Part shown: one piece after another, positions 1 through 9,412 of the stretch
Layout: each line of letters opens with the position of its first letter
How positions within the stretch are numbered: position 1 is the first letter of the stretch
DNA from: Bacteroidota bacterium
GTDB taxonomy: Bacteria > Bacteroidota > Bacteroidia > Flavobacteriales_D > Sanyastnellaceae
Length of the DNA: 44,023 bases
Direction of reading: 5' to 3'
Assembly: GCA_027619225.1 (NCBI GenBank)
Contig: JAQCFW010000003.1
Location: 86,834 to 130,856, forward strand
Position numbers and translations under genes: made by a program
The notes under the pieces: model-generated
The model's database searches: none
Told to the model about the DNA's origin: nothing
Seen by the model: only the letters and a program-made list of their open reading frames with translations

Positions 1-2
1 AA

Positions 3-56
3 CGTTCAATTACAGGGCAAGCCATAGATATTAACGGCGGAGCATGGATGGCATAA
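3..56 (+). CDS. Short-chain dehydrogenase/reductase, C-terminal end only
   Basis: Only the last 17 codons are inside the window. They read RSITGQAIDINGGAWMA before a TAA stop. The ITGQ..xxxGG pattern followed by a short tail is the usual C-terminus of classical short-chain dehydrogenases (Rossmann-fold NAD(P)-dependent oxidoreductases), where it follows the last strand of the fold. Substrate and length cannot be told from this fragment. A strong terminator follows 24 bases after the stop, so this is probably the last gene of its transcript. Confidence 0.7.
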   Translation, partial: RSITGQAIDINGGAWMA

Positions 57-79
57 TCGCAATGTAAAAAAACAACCCC

Positions 80-113
80 ATAAGAAAGCCCCGCTTCGGC
101 GGGGCTTTCTTAT
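80..113 (+). terminator. Rho-independent terminator with UUCG tetraloop
   Basis: A perfect 15-bp inverted repeat (arms 80-94 and 99-113) closes a TTCG tetraloop, with a GC-rich core and an AT-rich base. It lies just after the dehydrogenase stop codon. The arms are symmetric enough to work in both directions. Confidence 0.85.
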
Positions 114-133
114 TAAAAAGTTTAAGACACAAA

Positions 134-157
134 AAAGCCCCGCTTTCGCAGGGCTTT
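134..157 (-). terminator. Terminator of the minus-strand Cys-rich repeat gene
   Basis: Arms AAAGCCC and GGGCTTT, extended inside by a C/A mismatch and a GC pair, close a TTTC loop. Read on the minus strand the stem is followed by six T, as expected for an intrinsic terminator of the gene whose stop lies at 180. The 27-base core differs from the neighbouring terminator at three positions. Confidence 0.75.
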
Positions 158-179
158 CTTTATATCGTTTATTCTATTC

Positions 180-3100
180 TTAGCAAATCGTACCGAACGA
201 TCCTAAGAAGATCAGAAGGTCACCAGTAGTAATCGATCCGTCACCGTTCAAGTCCGCAGGACATGGATTAGCGATATCGAATGTACAAGAACCGTCATCA
301 GAAATAGAAGTTGCATCGTAGTTAGATGCATCTGGGTAAGTACATCCCTCACAACCGGAGAATACACACTGTTCAACATCAGAGATGTTTACAGCAGCAT
401 CGTAGTTACACGCACAAGAGATATCACAACCAACAACACACTGATCACCTGATCCTACGTTGAAAGTAACAGACTCATTAGCAGCACCAGAAACCAAACC
501 TCCAAATGCTCCAAGAACAGTCCAACTCATCTCATAAGAGTACGATCCACCAACTACATCAATCGTGTAACATCCATCAGCTAGACAGTAAGAATCCGTT
601 GCAGAACTACCAATAGCGATCGTGCCTGACCCGATCTCAACTCCGTCAACAGTAGAAAGAGTGTAAACACCTCCATTCCACCCATCTCCCCATGAATCGA
701 ACATCTGTACATCTAGACAGTTGCTGTAGCAGCAAGAACCGTCATCTATCGTTGAAAGAGCATCGTAGCTACAAGAAGCAGCATCCATACATCCAGCACA
801 AGTTAAGTACTCACAAGAATTGTCCTCATCAGTTGCAAGAACGTCATAGTTACAAGCACCTGAATCAGTACATCCACAAACAGCACCTCCGACAGAGATC
901 GTCTGAGAATCTGGAGCACCTCCAGCAACAAGTACAGTACCATCTTCGATAGCAAGATTCCAAGACACCTCAGAACCCCAATCGCCAGTAGAGACAGAGA
1001 TGTTGTAACATCCAGGCTCTAGACATAGCATATCGAATCCGTACTCTGGTCCAGCATAGTTGTCATTGTCTACAAAGAACTGAGCATCATCAAGACTACC
1101 CGCGAATATAAGGTTACCAGCAAGATCAGAGATTGTGTAGCCTGCGTCATTCCAACCATCACCGAACGCATCAATCATATTTAATTGAACAGCAGTTCCA
1201 GTTTCAGTTGTACAAACACATGACCAGAAGTCACAAGTATCAGTACTTACGTTAGCTGTAGCATCAAAGTTACAAGCAGCAGAGTTCATACATCCCTCAA
1301 CTACAGTAGCACAATCAAATACTAAATCGAATGCACCAGCTGTAGCTTCAGATCCTACGAGAACGTAGTAAAGCGTGCCTACAGTAGAAATAAATTCGAA
1401 ATTCACATCGTCAGCATCATACAAAGTACATGTACCCGTTCCATCACTACTTGCAGCAGAAGCGAAACACGTAAAGTCTCCAGGCTGGTAAACAGGCTCC
1501 ATAGAGTAAGCAGCAACAGAGAATGTAGCTGTTACACCAGGAGTTGCACCACCTTCAGTTAAACCAAAGAAACCTATGACTTCACCAAGACCGTTTGTAA
1601 ATGTCGCGTTAGCGCCATTCCACCCGTCACCGTATGCATCAACCATCGTGAGTGTGTAATCGCCTTCAGCGACACAAACATTACCTGTTGTAGGAGCGCC
1701 TCCGGAAGCAACTTCTATACCAGCAGCATCAGCAAGAGACCAAGAGATTTCAGAATCCCATGATCCACCACCAATACTATAGTTGACAGTCACTAAACCT
1801 TCTCCACAAGCATCCGCAGGAGGAACATCGATTCCACCACCACCACAAGCAACATCTGCTGTGTAAATGTTAATCTTAGAATCGATATCAGATCCACAAG
1901 TGCTGATGTTATGAAGTTGTCCGTCACCCACGAATGAGTACCAAACACCTGCTCCAGGAGCAGTTTGACATCCCACAACTCCGATTGGAGAACCAAGGAT
2001 CGTAGAACCACCTGTTGAACCAACAGTTACTGTGTTACAAACCAAAGCTTCAGCAGTATCGCAAATATCGTTTGCTGGAACAACACCTGTAAAGTCACAA
2101 GTACCATCGTCAGTTGTAGCAGTAGCATCGTAGTTAGTCGCAGTAGCGTCTGTACATCCGAAGCTTACACCAGTAGTCGTGAACTCATAGTCACCACAAG
2201 TATTCAGGTCAGTAGTCCAAATCACCGCGTAGTAATTTGTATTAGGCTCTAGCGTAATGAAGGCCTCAACAGAACCAGCACATGATCCAGTAAATGAACA
2301 ACCTGCAACAGGAGCTAAAGTAGCACAATCGCCTGCGCCCATAAATCCTAATCCAAGTGCATCATTTGTAAGGTTTGTTGCATTGAAATCAAACGTATCG
2401 TAGTCCGCAGAGTTGAAAGTGAACCACACACCATATGCAGTTGAAAATCCAGCCCATGGAATATCTAGTCCTTCTTGTGAAGCACAACAAGTTGATCCTG
2501 TGTAAGTTTCTCCAGTAACTAGAGCAGTCGCATCATTGCAATCATCGTTAGATGGTACATCAGCACATTCAGCACAAGTAACAGTCACAACAAAGTCGTT
2601 TCCATTTGTAAATGCAGAGTACTCCGAAACCAAGATGTAGTAATCTAAACCTGTAGAAACGTTGAACGTAGCACTCGAAAAGAGACCAGTACCACAGCCA
2701 TCATCGTTAGAAGCCATACCAACCAAAGAACCATCTACAGCTTGTGTGTAAACGTGAAGTTTAGTATCCTGAGAGTAATCTGTACCTGCTGCGTTTGATG
2801 GAGTATCACAAGTACTTACAGTAACTTGTTGATCTGCAACAGCATTGATAACGTACCATACACCATTACTATTTACAGCATTGCCAGCAAACTCAGAACC
2901 AATTAATCCTTGATCATCTGTTGAGAACAATAGACTTCCATTCACAAACGCATCACATGCCAATGCCTCAGCATTTGCGAGTTGATTGTTTGCAGGTGGC
3001 TCTTGACAAGATCCATCATCAGTAGAAGCACTGATGTTGTAGTTAAGCGCAGAAGGGCTAGTACATCCAGAGAATGCACATGCACCCGTTAAAGTAAAGT

Positions 3101-4829
3101 CAAGAGGCCAAGTAGAACCACCACCGGTAGAACCGTAGTTCGTTCCGAATTGATCCGACATAGAAACACTCACTTCACCAGGATCAGTTCCAGCACTTAC
3201 TTGAACGTTATAGCAACCAGGTGCCAAACAAACCAAATCAGCTCCTGAAGAAAGACCATCTCCAGAGAATGCAGTATCAAGATCACCAGATAGCACAAGC
3301 GCTCCAGAAACTTGATCGTATACATAGTAAACAGCTCCGTTCCATCCGTCTCCGAATGAATCAGACATGTTTAGAGTAAGTACGAATGTACCTGGGTCAC
3401 AGTAAACACAAAGTCCACTTTCAATCGTAGCGTTAGGATCGAAGTTAGCCGCAGCTGAGTCCATACATCCTACACAAGAGAAGTCACAAGTACCGTCCTC
3501 AAATGCCGCAGTCATATCATAGTTACAAGCTCCAGCATCTGTACAACCGAATGTACAAGCTCCACCGTTGAAGTCAAGGAAATCCATACCAACACCATTA
3601 GTTACAGTAACACTAGTAGCAGTGTTAAGGTCACCCGAGAAAACATTTACACCGTCATATCCGTCGAAAGAATAAGTTGCACCATTCCATCCGTCACCAT
3701 ATGCATCAATCATACCAAATTGATAACATCCAGCTTCAAGACATAGCGCCTGAGAAGAAGGAGCTCCACCTGAAGCAACTTCAACACCATAAAAAGCTAA
3801 AGACCAGCTAATCTCAGAATCCCAAGTACCACCACCTACAGTAAGTGTACCAGCAAATGCACCTTCACAGTAAGCACAACAATCAACACACATGATCGTA
3901 GCAGCTGCGTCATAGTTCGTCGCAGTAGCATCCATACAACCGATACAAGAATAATCACAAGATGTGTCAGCTAGAGTAGCAGTATCATCGTAGTTACAAG
4001 CAGTAGGGTCTGTACAACCTGCACATGACAAGAAATCACAAGATCCATCATTTACATTGGCAGCAGGGGCGAAGTTACAAGAAGCTTCAACAGTACACCC
4101 AGCAACAATACAAGCAGGATCAGAAGAGAAGAACAAGTCTGTACTCGCACCACTTCCAGTAGCAACAAGAGCACCGTTAACTAAAACCTCCCAAGAAGCT
4201 TCACCAGCGTATTGGTCAAGTGTAAGAGTTCCATTGTAACATCCAGGCGCTAGACAGAAGTCTAAAGACAAAGAAGATCCAGCTAAGAATTCATAGAATA
4301 CACCAGAAAACTCCAATCCACCAACTACACCAGCCCAAGACCATCCGTCTCCGAATGAGTCATATAAGTTAATAGTTACCAAATCGTCAAAGCAACAAGT
4401 ACCATCATCTACAGTTGCCGCATCGTTGTAGTTAGATGCAGTAGAATCTGTACATCCTGGTACGTCAGCACTTACTGAAAGGACAACAGATCCAGATGAG
4501 CCTTCAACAGCTAAAGATCCGATTACGATACCTCCACTTGTAAATGTTGCGGTAGCACCGTTCCATCCGTCTCCGTATGAATCAGAACCGATAAAGGTGT
4601 AATCACCAGCGGGCAAACACCATTGACCACTAATAGGAGCTCCTCCGTTAAATACCGAAGCACCGGCATCGTCATTAAGAGTCCAAGAAATTTCAGAGGC
4701 ATAAGAGCCTCCAGTAATAGCATAGTCTACAGCTATTTCGCCTTCCGCGCATTGCGACCAGGCTCCAGTTGAAAAAAGAAGTGCAAACGCTGCGAAAGCA
4801 GTCGTTATCTTCGAGTAATTGTTAAACAT
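180..4829 (-). CDS. Large exported Cys-rich repeat protein with dockerin-like C-terminus
   Basis: A 1549-residue exported protein of unknown function. Residues 1-25 form a Sec signal peptide (hydrophobic AFAAFALLF, then TGAWS). The mature part mixes three module types. There are 13 short units of about 21 residues with the pattern GCxDxxAxNYDxxAxxDDGxC. There are seven units around a GDGW(N)GA motif, several preceded by SEISWxL and GGAP. There are three modules that start like PANDxCxxAxAL. The last 27 residues hold DLNGDGSITTGDLLIFL, an EF-hand-like calcium loop resembling half a dockerin, bounded by Cys. Neither a T9SS type A nor a type B domain is seen. Paired Cys and many Asp suggest a disulfide-bonded, calcium-binding surface protein. 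It is likely monocistronic, with its own terminator. Adhesion or a surface-layer role is inference only. Confidence 0.85.
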   Translation of the reverse strand: MFNNYSKITTAFAAFALLFSTGAWSQCAEGEIAVDYAITGGSYASEISWTLNDDAGASVFNGGAPISGQWCLPAGDYTFIGSDSYGDGWNGATATFTSGGIVIGSLAVEGSSGSVVLSVSADVPGCTDSTASNYNDAATVDDGTCCFDDLVTINLYDSFGDGWSWAGVVGGLEFSGVFYEFLAGSSLSLDFCLAPGCYNGTLTLDQYAGEASWEVLVNGALVATGSGASTDLFFSSDPACIVAGCTVEASCNFAPAANVNDGSCDFLSCAGCTDPTACNYDDTATLADTSCDYSCIGCMDATATNYDAAATIMCVDCCAYCEGAFAGTLTVGGGTWDSEISWSLAFYGVEVASGGAPSSQALCLEAGCYQFGMIDAYGDGWNGATYSFDGYDGVNVFSGDLNTATSVTVTNGVGMDFLDFNGGACTFGCTDAGACNYDMTAAFEDGTCDFSCVGCMDSAAANFDPNATIESGLCVYCDPGTFVLTLNMSDSFGDGWNGAVYYVYDQVSGALVLSGDLDTAFSGDGLSSGADLVCLAPGCYNVQVSAGTDPGEVSVSMSDQFGTNYGSTGGGSTWPLDFTLTGACAFSGCTSPSALNYNISASTDDGSCQEPPANNQLANAEALACDAFVNGSLLFSTDDQGLIGSEFAGNAVNSNGVWYVINAVADQQVTVSTCDTPSNAAGTDYSQDTKLHVYTQAVDGSLVGMASNDDGCGTGLFSSATFNVSTGLDYYILVSEYSAFTNGNDFVVTVTCAECADVPSNDDCNDATALVTGETYTGSTCCASQEGLDIPWAGFSTAYGVWFTFNSADYDTFDFNATNLTNDALGLGFMGAGDCATLAPVAGCSFTGSCAGSVEAFITLEPNTNYYAVIWTTDLNTCGDYEFTTTGVSFGCTDATATNYDATATTDDGTCDFTGVVPANDICDTAEALVCNTVTVGSTGGSTILGSPIGVVGCQTAPGAGVWYSFVGDGQLHNISTCGSDIDSKINIYTADVACGGGGIDVPPADACGEGLVTVNYSIGGGSWDSEISWSLADAAGIEVASGGAPTTGNVCVAEGDYTLTMVDAYGDGWNGANATFTNGLGEVIGFFGLTEGGATPGVTATFSVAAYSMEPVYQPGDFTCFASAASSDGTGTCTLYDADDVNFEFISTVGTLYYVLVGSEATAGAFDLVFDCATVVEGCMNSAACNFDATANVSTDTCDFWSCVCTTETGTAVQLNMIDAFGDGWNDAGYTISDLAGNLIFAGSLDDAQFFVDNDNYAGPEYGFDMLCLEPGCYNISVSTGDWGSEVSWNLAIEDGTVLVAGGAPDSQTISVGGAVCGCTDSGACNYDVLATDEDNSCEYLTCAGCMDAASCSYDALSTIDDGSCCYSNCLDVQMFDSWGDGWNGGVYTLSTVDGVEIGSGTIAIGSSATDSYCLADGCYTIDVVGGSYSYEMSWTVLGAFGGLVSGAANESVTFNVGSGDQCVVGCDISCACNYDAAVNISDVEQCVFSGCEGCTYPDASNYDATSISDDGSCTFDIANPCPADLNGDGSITTGDLLIFLGSFGTIC

Positions 4830-4867
4830 GTGAACAGGATTAAAGATTAAATCAAAAAAATTATTTA

Positions 4868-4894
4868 CAAAATTGAAAACTCATAATAGTCAAA
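4868..4894 (-). promoter_or_regulatory. Candidate promoter of the Cys-rich repeat gene
   Basis: On the minus strand TTTG (4894-4891) is followed after 15 bases by CAATTTTG (4875-4868), one mismatch from the Bacteroidota -7 consensus TAnnTTTG. The spacer is shorter than usual, so this is weak. The rest of 4830-5081 is AT-rich and shows no other structure I can name. Confidence 0.25.
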
Positions 4895-5081
4895 CTGACG
4901 TACAAAAAGTAGCAACAGTCAACTCTTCAGAGTGCATCCATGACTTTAAATTAACATAAAAAGACATTTCAACGCGTTAAAATTAGGTGATTCAGGCTAA
5001 CAAACCAAAAAAAATATAAAAAATTCGTTGGTATTAAATCGAGTTACGTAGAAATAAAACAGCAATTGGACGAATAAAATG

Positions 5082-5585
5082 TCACAATAAGCGTGAATAC
5101 CAACTTTGTAAAAAAGGTTGAATCATTGACTCTCGAGCCTCTTTAACAACAGAAACTGTCGTATTTAATGTTTGAACGTTCTCGGCTAAGTTTCCGTTTT
5201 TAATAAGTGAAATAAAGTCCTCTAATTTATGGACCAACCAATCTGAGGTGAAATCATTTTGATTTGCGCTTCTATATAAAACTTGATGACGATTAAACCA
5301 ATCAACTCCAGAAGCAACCCCTTCGGATTTAATAAAGTTCGTCAAAGAATCAACTGAACACCCTGAAGCAATCGAACTGCTTTCATCTACAGCAATAAAT
5401 AAAACACGGTTTGCGATCAAGACAGAGTCGGCGTTTAATTGAGAACCGTGAGATGACCAAGTTGAGAGAAATTTGTTTAATCTCGACATTAAACTTTGAG
5501 AGGACATTGGATCAAGGGTTACATCTGATGTAAAAACCAATAGTTTTGACGATGCTGGCATGTTGGGGAAAACAGGGAAGTTCAT
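5082..5585 (-). CDS. Conserved Bacteroidota hypothetical protein
   Basis: A 167-residue soluble protein without signal peptide or membrane segment. The centre, LFIAVDESSSIASGCSVDSL, matches from memory a small Bacteroidota family (about 150-160 residues) whose members share an AVDE...ASGCSID core. Members are often labelled 'ABC transporter ATPase' in databases. No Walker A, Walker B or ABC signature is present here, so that label is not supported. Function is unknown. It is transcribed away from the T9SS protein gene and lies upstream of the Cys-rich repeat gene on the same strand, 252 bases apart, so it probably has its own transcript. Confidence 0.75.
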   Translation of the reverse strand: MNFPVFPNMPASSKLLVFTSDVTLDPMSSQSLMSRLNKFLSTWSSHGSQLNADSVLIANRVLFIAVDESSSIASGCSVDSLTNFIKSEGVASGVDWFNRHQVLYRSANQNDFTSDWLVHKLEDFISLIKNGNLAENVQTLNTTVSVVKEARESMIQPFLQSWYSRLL

Positions 5586-5589
5586 CTGA

Positions 5590-5597
5590 CAAAATTA
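5590..5597 (-). promoter_or_regulatory. -7 element TAATTTTG of the conserved hypothetical gene
   Basis: Minus-strand TAATTTTG is an exact match to the Bacteroidota -7 consensus TAnnTTTG and ends only four bases before the ATG at 5585. If used, transcription would start at or next to the start codon. No clear -33 TTG is seen at the usual distance. Confidence 0.45.
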
Positions 5598-5684
5598 AGA
5601 TATACTATAAGGTATAAAGAATCCGTTGCTAATAATAATTTCCATGAAGCTAATAGTGGGCTTTAGGTGTTGTAATTTTAAGGC

Positions 5685-7859
5685 ATGAAGCAAATTCTAC
5701 TTTTTATTCTTGTTGCATATGCATTTTCTTCAAATACTGAGATGTATGCTCAGCCAAATTTAACGCATGTTAATAACGTTAATGCTGCGGGGAATGCAAC
5801 ATTGTACTGGGATGTGTTTTCTTCTGTTGGGGGTGAGGAGTTTGTTCGGAATGAAATTCAGGTGTATGATATTCCTGGAGTGCTTCTTAGTCCGTCTCCA
5901 CATTTAGTGGGTCCAAATACAGAAACAGGTGTGTTGCCAACTGGATGGGTAATGCCATCATTTTTGTATAACGCAAATGCTGCAGCTCATTGTTTTACTG
6001 CTGTACAGATCACGTCGATGGATGGGGGGACTACAAATGACAATTCCCCGACTTCTCCTACATTATGCACTATTCATGTAAACGCGAGCGTTGGGGCGGG
6101 GGTGGATGAAGTTTATCTTGTTTGGAATAGTCCATATGCGGTGTCAGGCGAAAGTGCGGGGGGAGATTTTGAATTAGAAAGACTGAATGAATTCACTGCG
6201 GTTTGGGACAATATCGCAACAATTACCGACTCACAAACCGGAGGGTCATTTACAGACAACCCAGGCCCCTGCGTGTCAGTTAATATATACAGGGTAAGAC
6301 AAACTGCATCGAATGGGATTGATGTACACGTGAGCAACGCAACAGATTTAGTTGTGGGCAGTGTGAATGGAGAGTTGCCTATCACCACTCATGTCGATGT
6401 CGACCCAGCCACTGGATTAGCTGAAGTCTTCTTTGATTACACTGTTACACCTGAGACTCTTGGGTATATTATATATAAATGTTCTGGCGCTGGGTCTGCG
6501 GAGGTATTGCAACTAGACAACCCCAACGCCACTTCAGCTTTAATTCCTACTTCACTTGCTTCATCGCAACCAGAGAGTTACAGAGTTTCTGCTTTTGAAT
6601 GCATTAATGATGATGGATCGCCCAATCCCAATGCTGCAGGAGCTTGTACAACTTCAATATTTACGGTTGCATCTCAGTTACCTTGTACCTATAGCGCTCA
6701 AATAAGCTGGAATACTCCATTTGGGATAGAGGGTGGAGTGGACCACTATTCCGTGCAGGTAAGTATGTATGATGAAGCGTTATCTAATTACGGCCCTTGG
6801 ATCACTCTTGATGATGTAGGGCCTGGTTTCAGCACTTACCTCCACGAAGGCGACAACACTGAAAGTACAAATAAGTATAGAGTCTTGGCTGAATCAACAA
6901 CTGGCAATGTCGCTCGCTCAAGTGAATTTGAACTTAACTTTTCATATCCCGAATCGGCAAATGCTCCTGTTGTAAAGAGAGCGTCAGTTTTACCTGACGG
7001 CAGTGTAGAGATTTTTATTGAAACGGACCCTACAGCTGTTGAGGCAAGTTTATATCAACTTGAAAAGCTCGTTGAAGAAGATGGTGTTTGGCTACCTGTT
7101 TTTGAACCAGAACCAAGTTCCCTTGGGTTTCCAATCACTTTTGTGGACTCAAATGTTAATACCGATTCTAAGAGTTATACTTATAGGTGCTCTGCGTACA
7201 ATGTTTGTGAAGCAGCAACGTCTACCTCTAATATCGCATCAACTATTCTACTAAAAGGTTGGCAGAGTATGGGTGAAGCTGATTTTGAGAATAGTTTAAT
7301 TTGGTCTGAGTACGTAGAGTTTCCAGAGGGAGTTAGCTCTTACGAATTGTTAAGAGCCCCGACACGACTGTCCGCAAACAGCCCGCTAACCACTTTTTCA
7401 TCCGATGAGTTTCACTCTGAAGACTACGTGGGAGATTTAACCCATTTACCTGGTGATTTTTGCTACACCATTATCGCAATCGACAATGATATGACTGACG
7501 GGCTGAATGGAGCGAGCTCAAATAGGGTTTGCTTAACTGAAGATCCGCTGTTGTGGATACCAGGTGCATTTACTCCGAACGGAGACCTTATTAACGATTG
7601 GTTTCCTTGGAATCCAGGTGAATCATCGCTCGGTTTTGTTTCTGCAGTTTCTGCTGAAAACGAAAGCATTTACAAACTCACTATTTTGTCGAGATGGGGT
7701 GATGTTATTTTTGAGTCTGAAAACCCTGACGAATGTTGGGATGGGATAAATGAAAACGAGATGGTCCCAGATGGTTTTTATGCAGTTATTGCTCAAGTTT
7801 TAGACGGATCCGGCAAATGGCACATGATCTCTAAAAGTGTGCAAGTTCTTCGGCCTTAA
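5685..7859 (+). CDS. Secreted T9SS type B (gliding motility-associated C-terminal domain) protein
   Basis: 724 residues. Residues 1-23 are a Sec signal peptide ending MYAQ. The middle (about 25-610) looks like several beta-sandwich, fibronectin III-like repeats, seen as recurring YxVxA, W-rich and YRV..xxxN patterns. The last about 105 residues start with WIPGAFTPNGDLINDWF and contain RWGDVIFES, CWDG and VPDGFYAVIAQVLDG. These are the hallmarks of the CHU_C / type B sorting domain that directs export through the type IX system and often attachment to the cell surface. The fibronectin-like reading of the middle is less certain than the C-terminal call. It stands alone, followed by the guaB promoter. 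Confidence 0.88.
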   Translation: MKQILLFILVAYAFSSNTEMYAQPNLTHVNNVNAAGNATLYWDVFSSVGGEEFVRNEIQVYDIPGVLLSPSPHLVGPNTETGVLPTGWVMPSFLYNANAAAHCFTAVQITSMDGGTTNDNSPTSPTLCTIHVNASVGAGVDEVYLVWNSPYAVSGESAGGDFELERLNEFTAVWDNIATITDSQTGGSFTDNPGPCVSVNIYRVRQTASNGIDVHVSNATDLVVGSVNGELPITTHVDVDPATGLAEVFFDYTVTPETLGYIIYKCSGAGSAEVLQLDNPNATSALIPTSLASSQPESYRVSAFECINDDGSPNPNAAGACTTSIFTVASQLPCTYSAQISWNTPFGIEGGVDHYSVQVSMYDEALSNYGPWITLDDVGPGFSTYLHEGDNTESTNKYRVLAESTTGNVARSSEFELNFSYPESANAPVVKRASVLPDGSVEIFIETDPTAVEASLYQLEKLVEEDGVWLPVFEPEPSSLGFPITFVDSNVNTDSKSYTYRCSAYNVCEAATSTSNIASTILLKGWQSMGEADFENSLIWSEYVEFPEGVSSYELLRAPTRLSANSPLTTFSSDEFHSEDYVGDLTHLPGDFCYTIIAIDNDMTDGLNGASSNRVCLTEDPLLWIPGAFTPNGDLINDWFPWNPGESSLGFVSAVSAENESIYKLTILSRWGDVIFESENPDECWDGINENEMVPDGFYAVIAQVLDGSGKWHMISKSVQVLRP

Positions 7860-7865
7860 ATTAAG

Positions 7866-7873
7866 TACCTTTG
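7866..7873 (+). promoter_or_regulatory. -7 element TACCTTTG upstream of guaB
   Basis: Exact match to the Bacteroidota TAnnTTTG -7 element, just after the stop of the preceding gene. It would give a leader of about 50 bases before the guaB ATG. The -33 region is not well conserved. Confidence 0.55.
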
Positions 7874-7929
7874 CGCGAATCGTTATCCGACATGTTGGAC
7901 AGCGAATAAAACGATTCAATTAATTAAGC

Positions 7930-9405
7930 ATGCCTATTAAAGAGTCTAAGTTTTTTGGAGATGGACTAACATACGATGATGTATTGCTTGTCCCAGCCTA
8001 CTCGGAAGTGCTTCCCCGCGATACGCAACTAAAAACTAAATTTACAAGGAAAATTGAGCTAAAAGTACCCATTATTTCCGCGGCAATGGATACTGTAACT
8101 GAAAGCGCGATGGCCATAGCTATTGCAAGAGAAGGAGGAATAGGTGTGATTCATAAAAACATGACTATCGAGCAGCAGGCAGCTGAAGTTTTGATGGTAA
8201 AGCGCTCTGAGAACGGTATGATTCAAGACCCCATCACACTTAACCGTGATGCAACTGTTCAAGATGCGATAAAAATAATGCGAGAGAGGAGAATTGGTGG
8301 GATTCCCATCGTAGATCCTTCAAATATTCTACTCGGAATTGTCACAAATCGAGATTTGAGATTTGAAAATAGCTCTAACAGACCTATTTCTGAGGTGATG
8401 ACAAGTGAGAATTTAATTGTAACTTCTAACGGAGCTGATTTTGACAATGCCGCTGAAATTCTACGCGAGCATAAAATTGAAAAACTTCCGGTTGTAAATA
8501 GTGACAACAAACTAATAGGTTTAATTACCTATAGAGATATTATCAAACTTACTGAGTTCCCTAATTCTTGTAAGGATGGATTCGGGAGGCTACGTGTTGC
8601 CGCAGCAGTAGGCGTGACTGTTGACATTTTAGAGAGAATTTCCGCTCTCGTCGAAGCTGATGTAGATGCGGTAATAATAGATACAGCACATGGGCACAGC
8701 AAAGGAGTAATCGATGTTGTAAGAGAGGTAAAGAAAAAATTCTCCGACCTGGAAATTGTTTGCGGAAATATTGCAACAGCATCTGCTGCTCTTGCTTTAG
8801 TCGAAGCTGGAGCTGACGCTGTCAAAGTGGGTGTAGGGCCAGGCTCTATTTGCACAACAAGAATTATTGCAGGTGTAGGTGTCCCTCAACTTTCGGCTAT
8901 TATGAATGTTGCAAAAGCATTAGAAGGTACTGGAGTGCCTGTAATTGCTGATGGTGGTGTACGATATACTGGGGATATCGTCAAAGCTTTAGCAGGTGGT
9001 GGAGACAGCGTAATGGTTGGATCAATGCTTGCTGGTACCGGCGAAAGCCCCGGTGCCACTTTTATGTATGAAGGACGTAGGTTTAAAGGATATAGAGGCA
9101 TGGGGTCCATTGAAGCTATGGAGAAAGGATCTAAAGACAGATATTTCCAAGATGCGGAAGACGATGTGAAAAAACTTGTTCCAGAAGGAATTAGCGGAAG
9201 AGTCCCTTATAAAGGATCTGTTCAGGATGTGATGTACCAAATTGTTGGCGGATTAAGGGCTGGACTTGGATATTGTGGTGCGAAGGACTTGCCAGCTTTA
9301 AAATCTGATGCTCAATTCATCCGAATAACAAGCGCAAGCATGAAGGAAAGCCACCCACATGATGTTATGATTTCAAGAGAAGCTCCCAATTATAGTATTA
9401 GATAA
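7930..9405 (+). CDS. guaB: Inosine-5'-monophosphate dehydrogenase
   Basis: 491 residues, the usual bacterial length. It oxidises IMP to XMP with NAD+, the first committed step to GTP. The TIM-barrel starts with [19 protein letters not shown] and is interrupted by two CBS domains (about 95-205). The catalytic loop GPGSICTT places the nucleophilic cysteine at about residue 308. The phosphate-binding segment [14 protein letters not shown] and the flap region [10 protein letters not shown] are intact. The tail EAPNYSIR is typical. The PPIase gene follows after seven bases, so guaB and the folding-factor genes may share a transcript. CBS domains in this family bind adenine and guanine nucleotides, and GTP or (p)ppGpp control is known in other bacteria. 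Confidence 0.97.
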   Translation: MPIKESKFFGDGLTYDDVLLVPAYSEVLPRDTQLKTKFTRKIELKVPIISAAMDTVTESAMAIAIAREGGIGVIHKNMTIEQQAAEVLMVKRSENGMIQDPITLNRDATVQDAIKIMRERRIGGIPIVDPSNILLGIVTNRDLRFENSSNRPISEVMTSENLIVTSNGADFDNAAEILREHKIEKLPVVNSDNKLIGLITYRDIIKLTEFPNSCKDGFGRLRVAAAVGVTVDILERISALVEADVDAVIIDTAHGHSKGVIDVVREVKKKFSDLEIVCGNIATASAALALVEAGADAVKVGVGPGSICTTRIIAGVGVPQLSAIMNVAKALEGTGVPVIADGGVRYTGDIVKALAGGGDSVMVGSMLAGTGESPGATFMYEGRRFKGYRGMGSIEAMEKGSKDRYFQDAEDDVKKLVPEGISGRVPYKGSVQDVMYQIVGGLRAGLGYCGAKDLPALKSDAQFIRITSASMKESHPHDVMISREAPNYSIR

Positions 9406-9412
9406 AAAAAAC

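Noticed and set aside
180-263. Cellulosome dockerin
   Set aside because: Only one EF-hand-like loop is present, not the paired dockerin repeats, and there is no cohesin or carbohydrate-active enzyme in the window.
692-952. Open frame on the plus strand inside the Cys-rich repeat gene
   Set aside because: It is antisense to the repeat gene, has a composition (many His, Gln, Ser, Lys) explained by reading the Cys/Asp-rich units backwards, and has no recognisable domain.
5082-5585. ABC transporter ATPase
   Set aside because: The related family is often labelled so, but no Walker A, Walker B or ABC signature occurs in this 167-residue protein.
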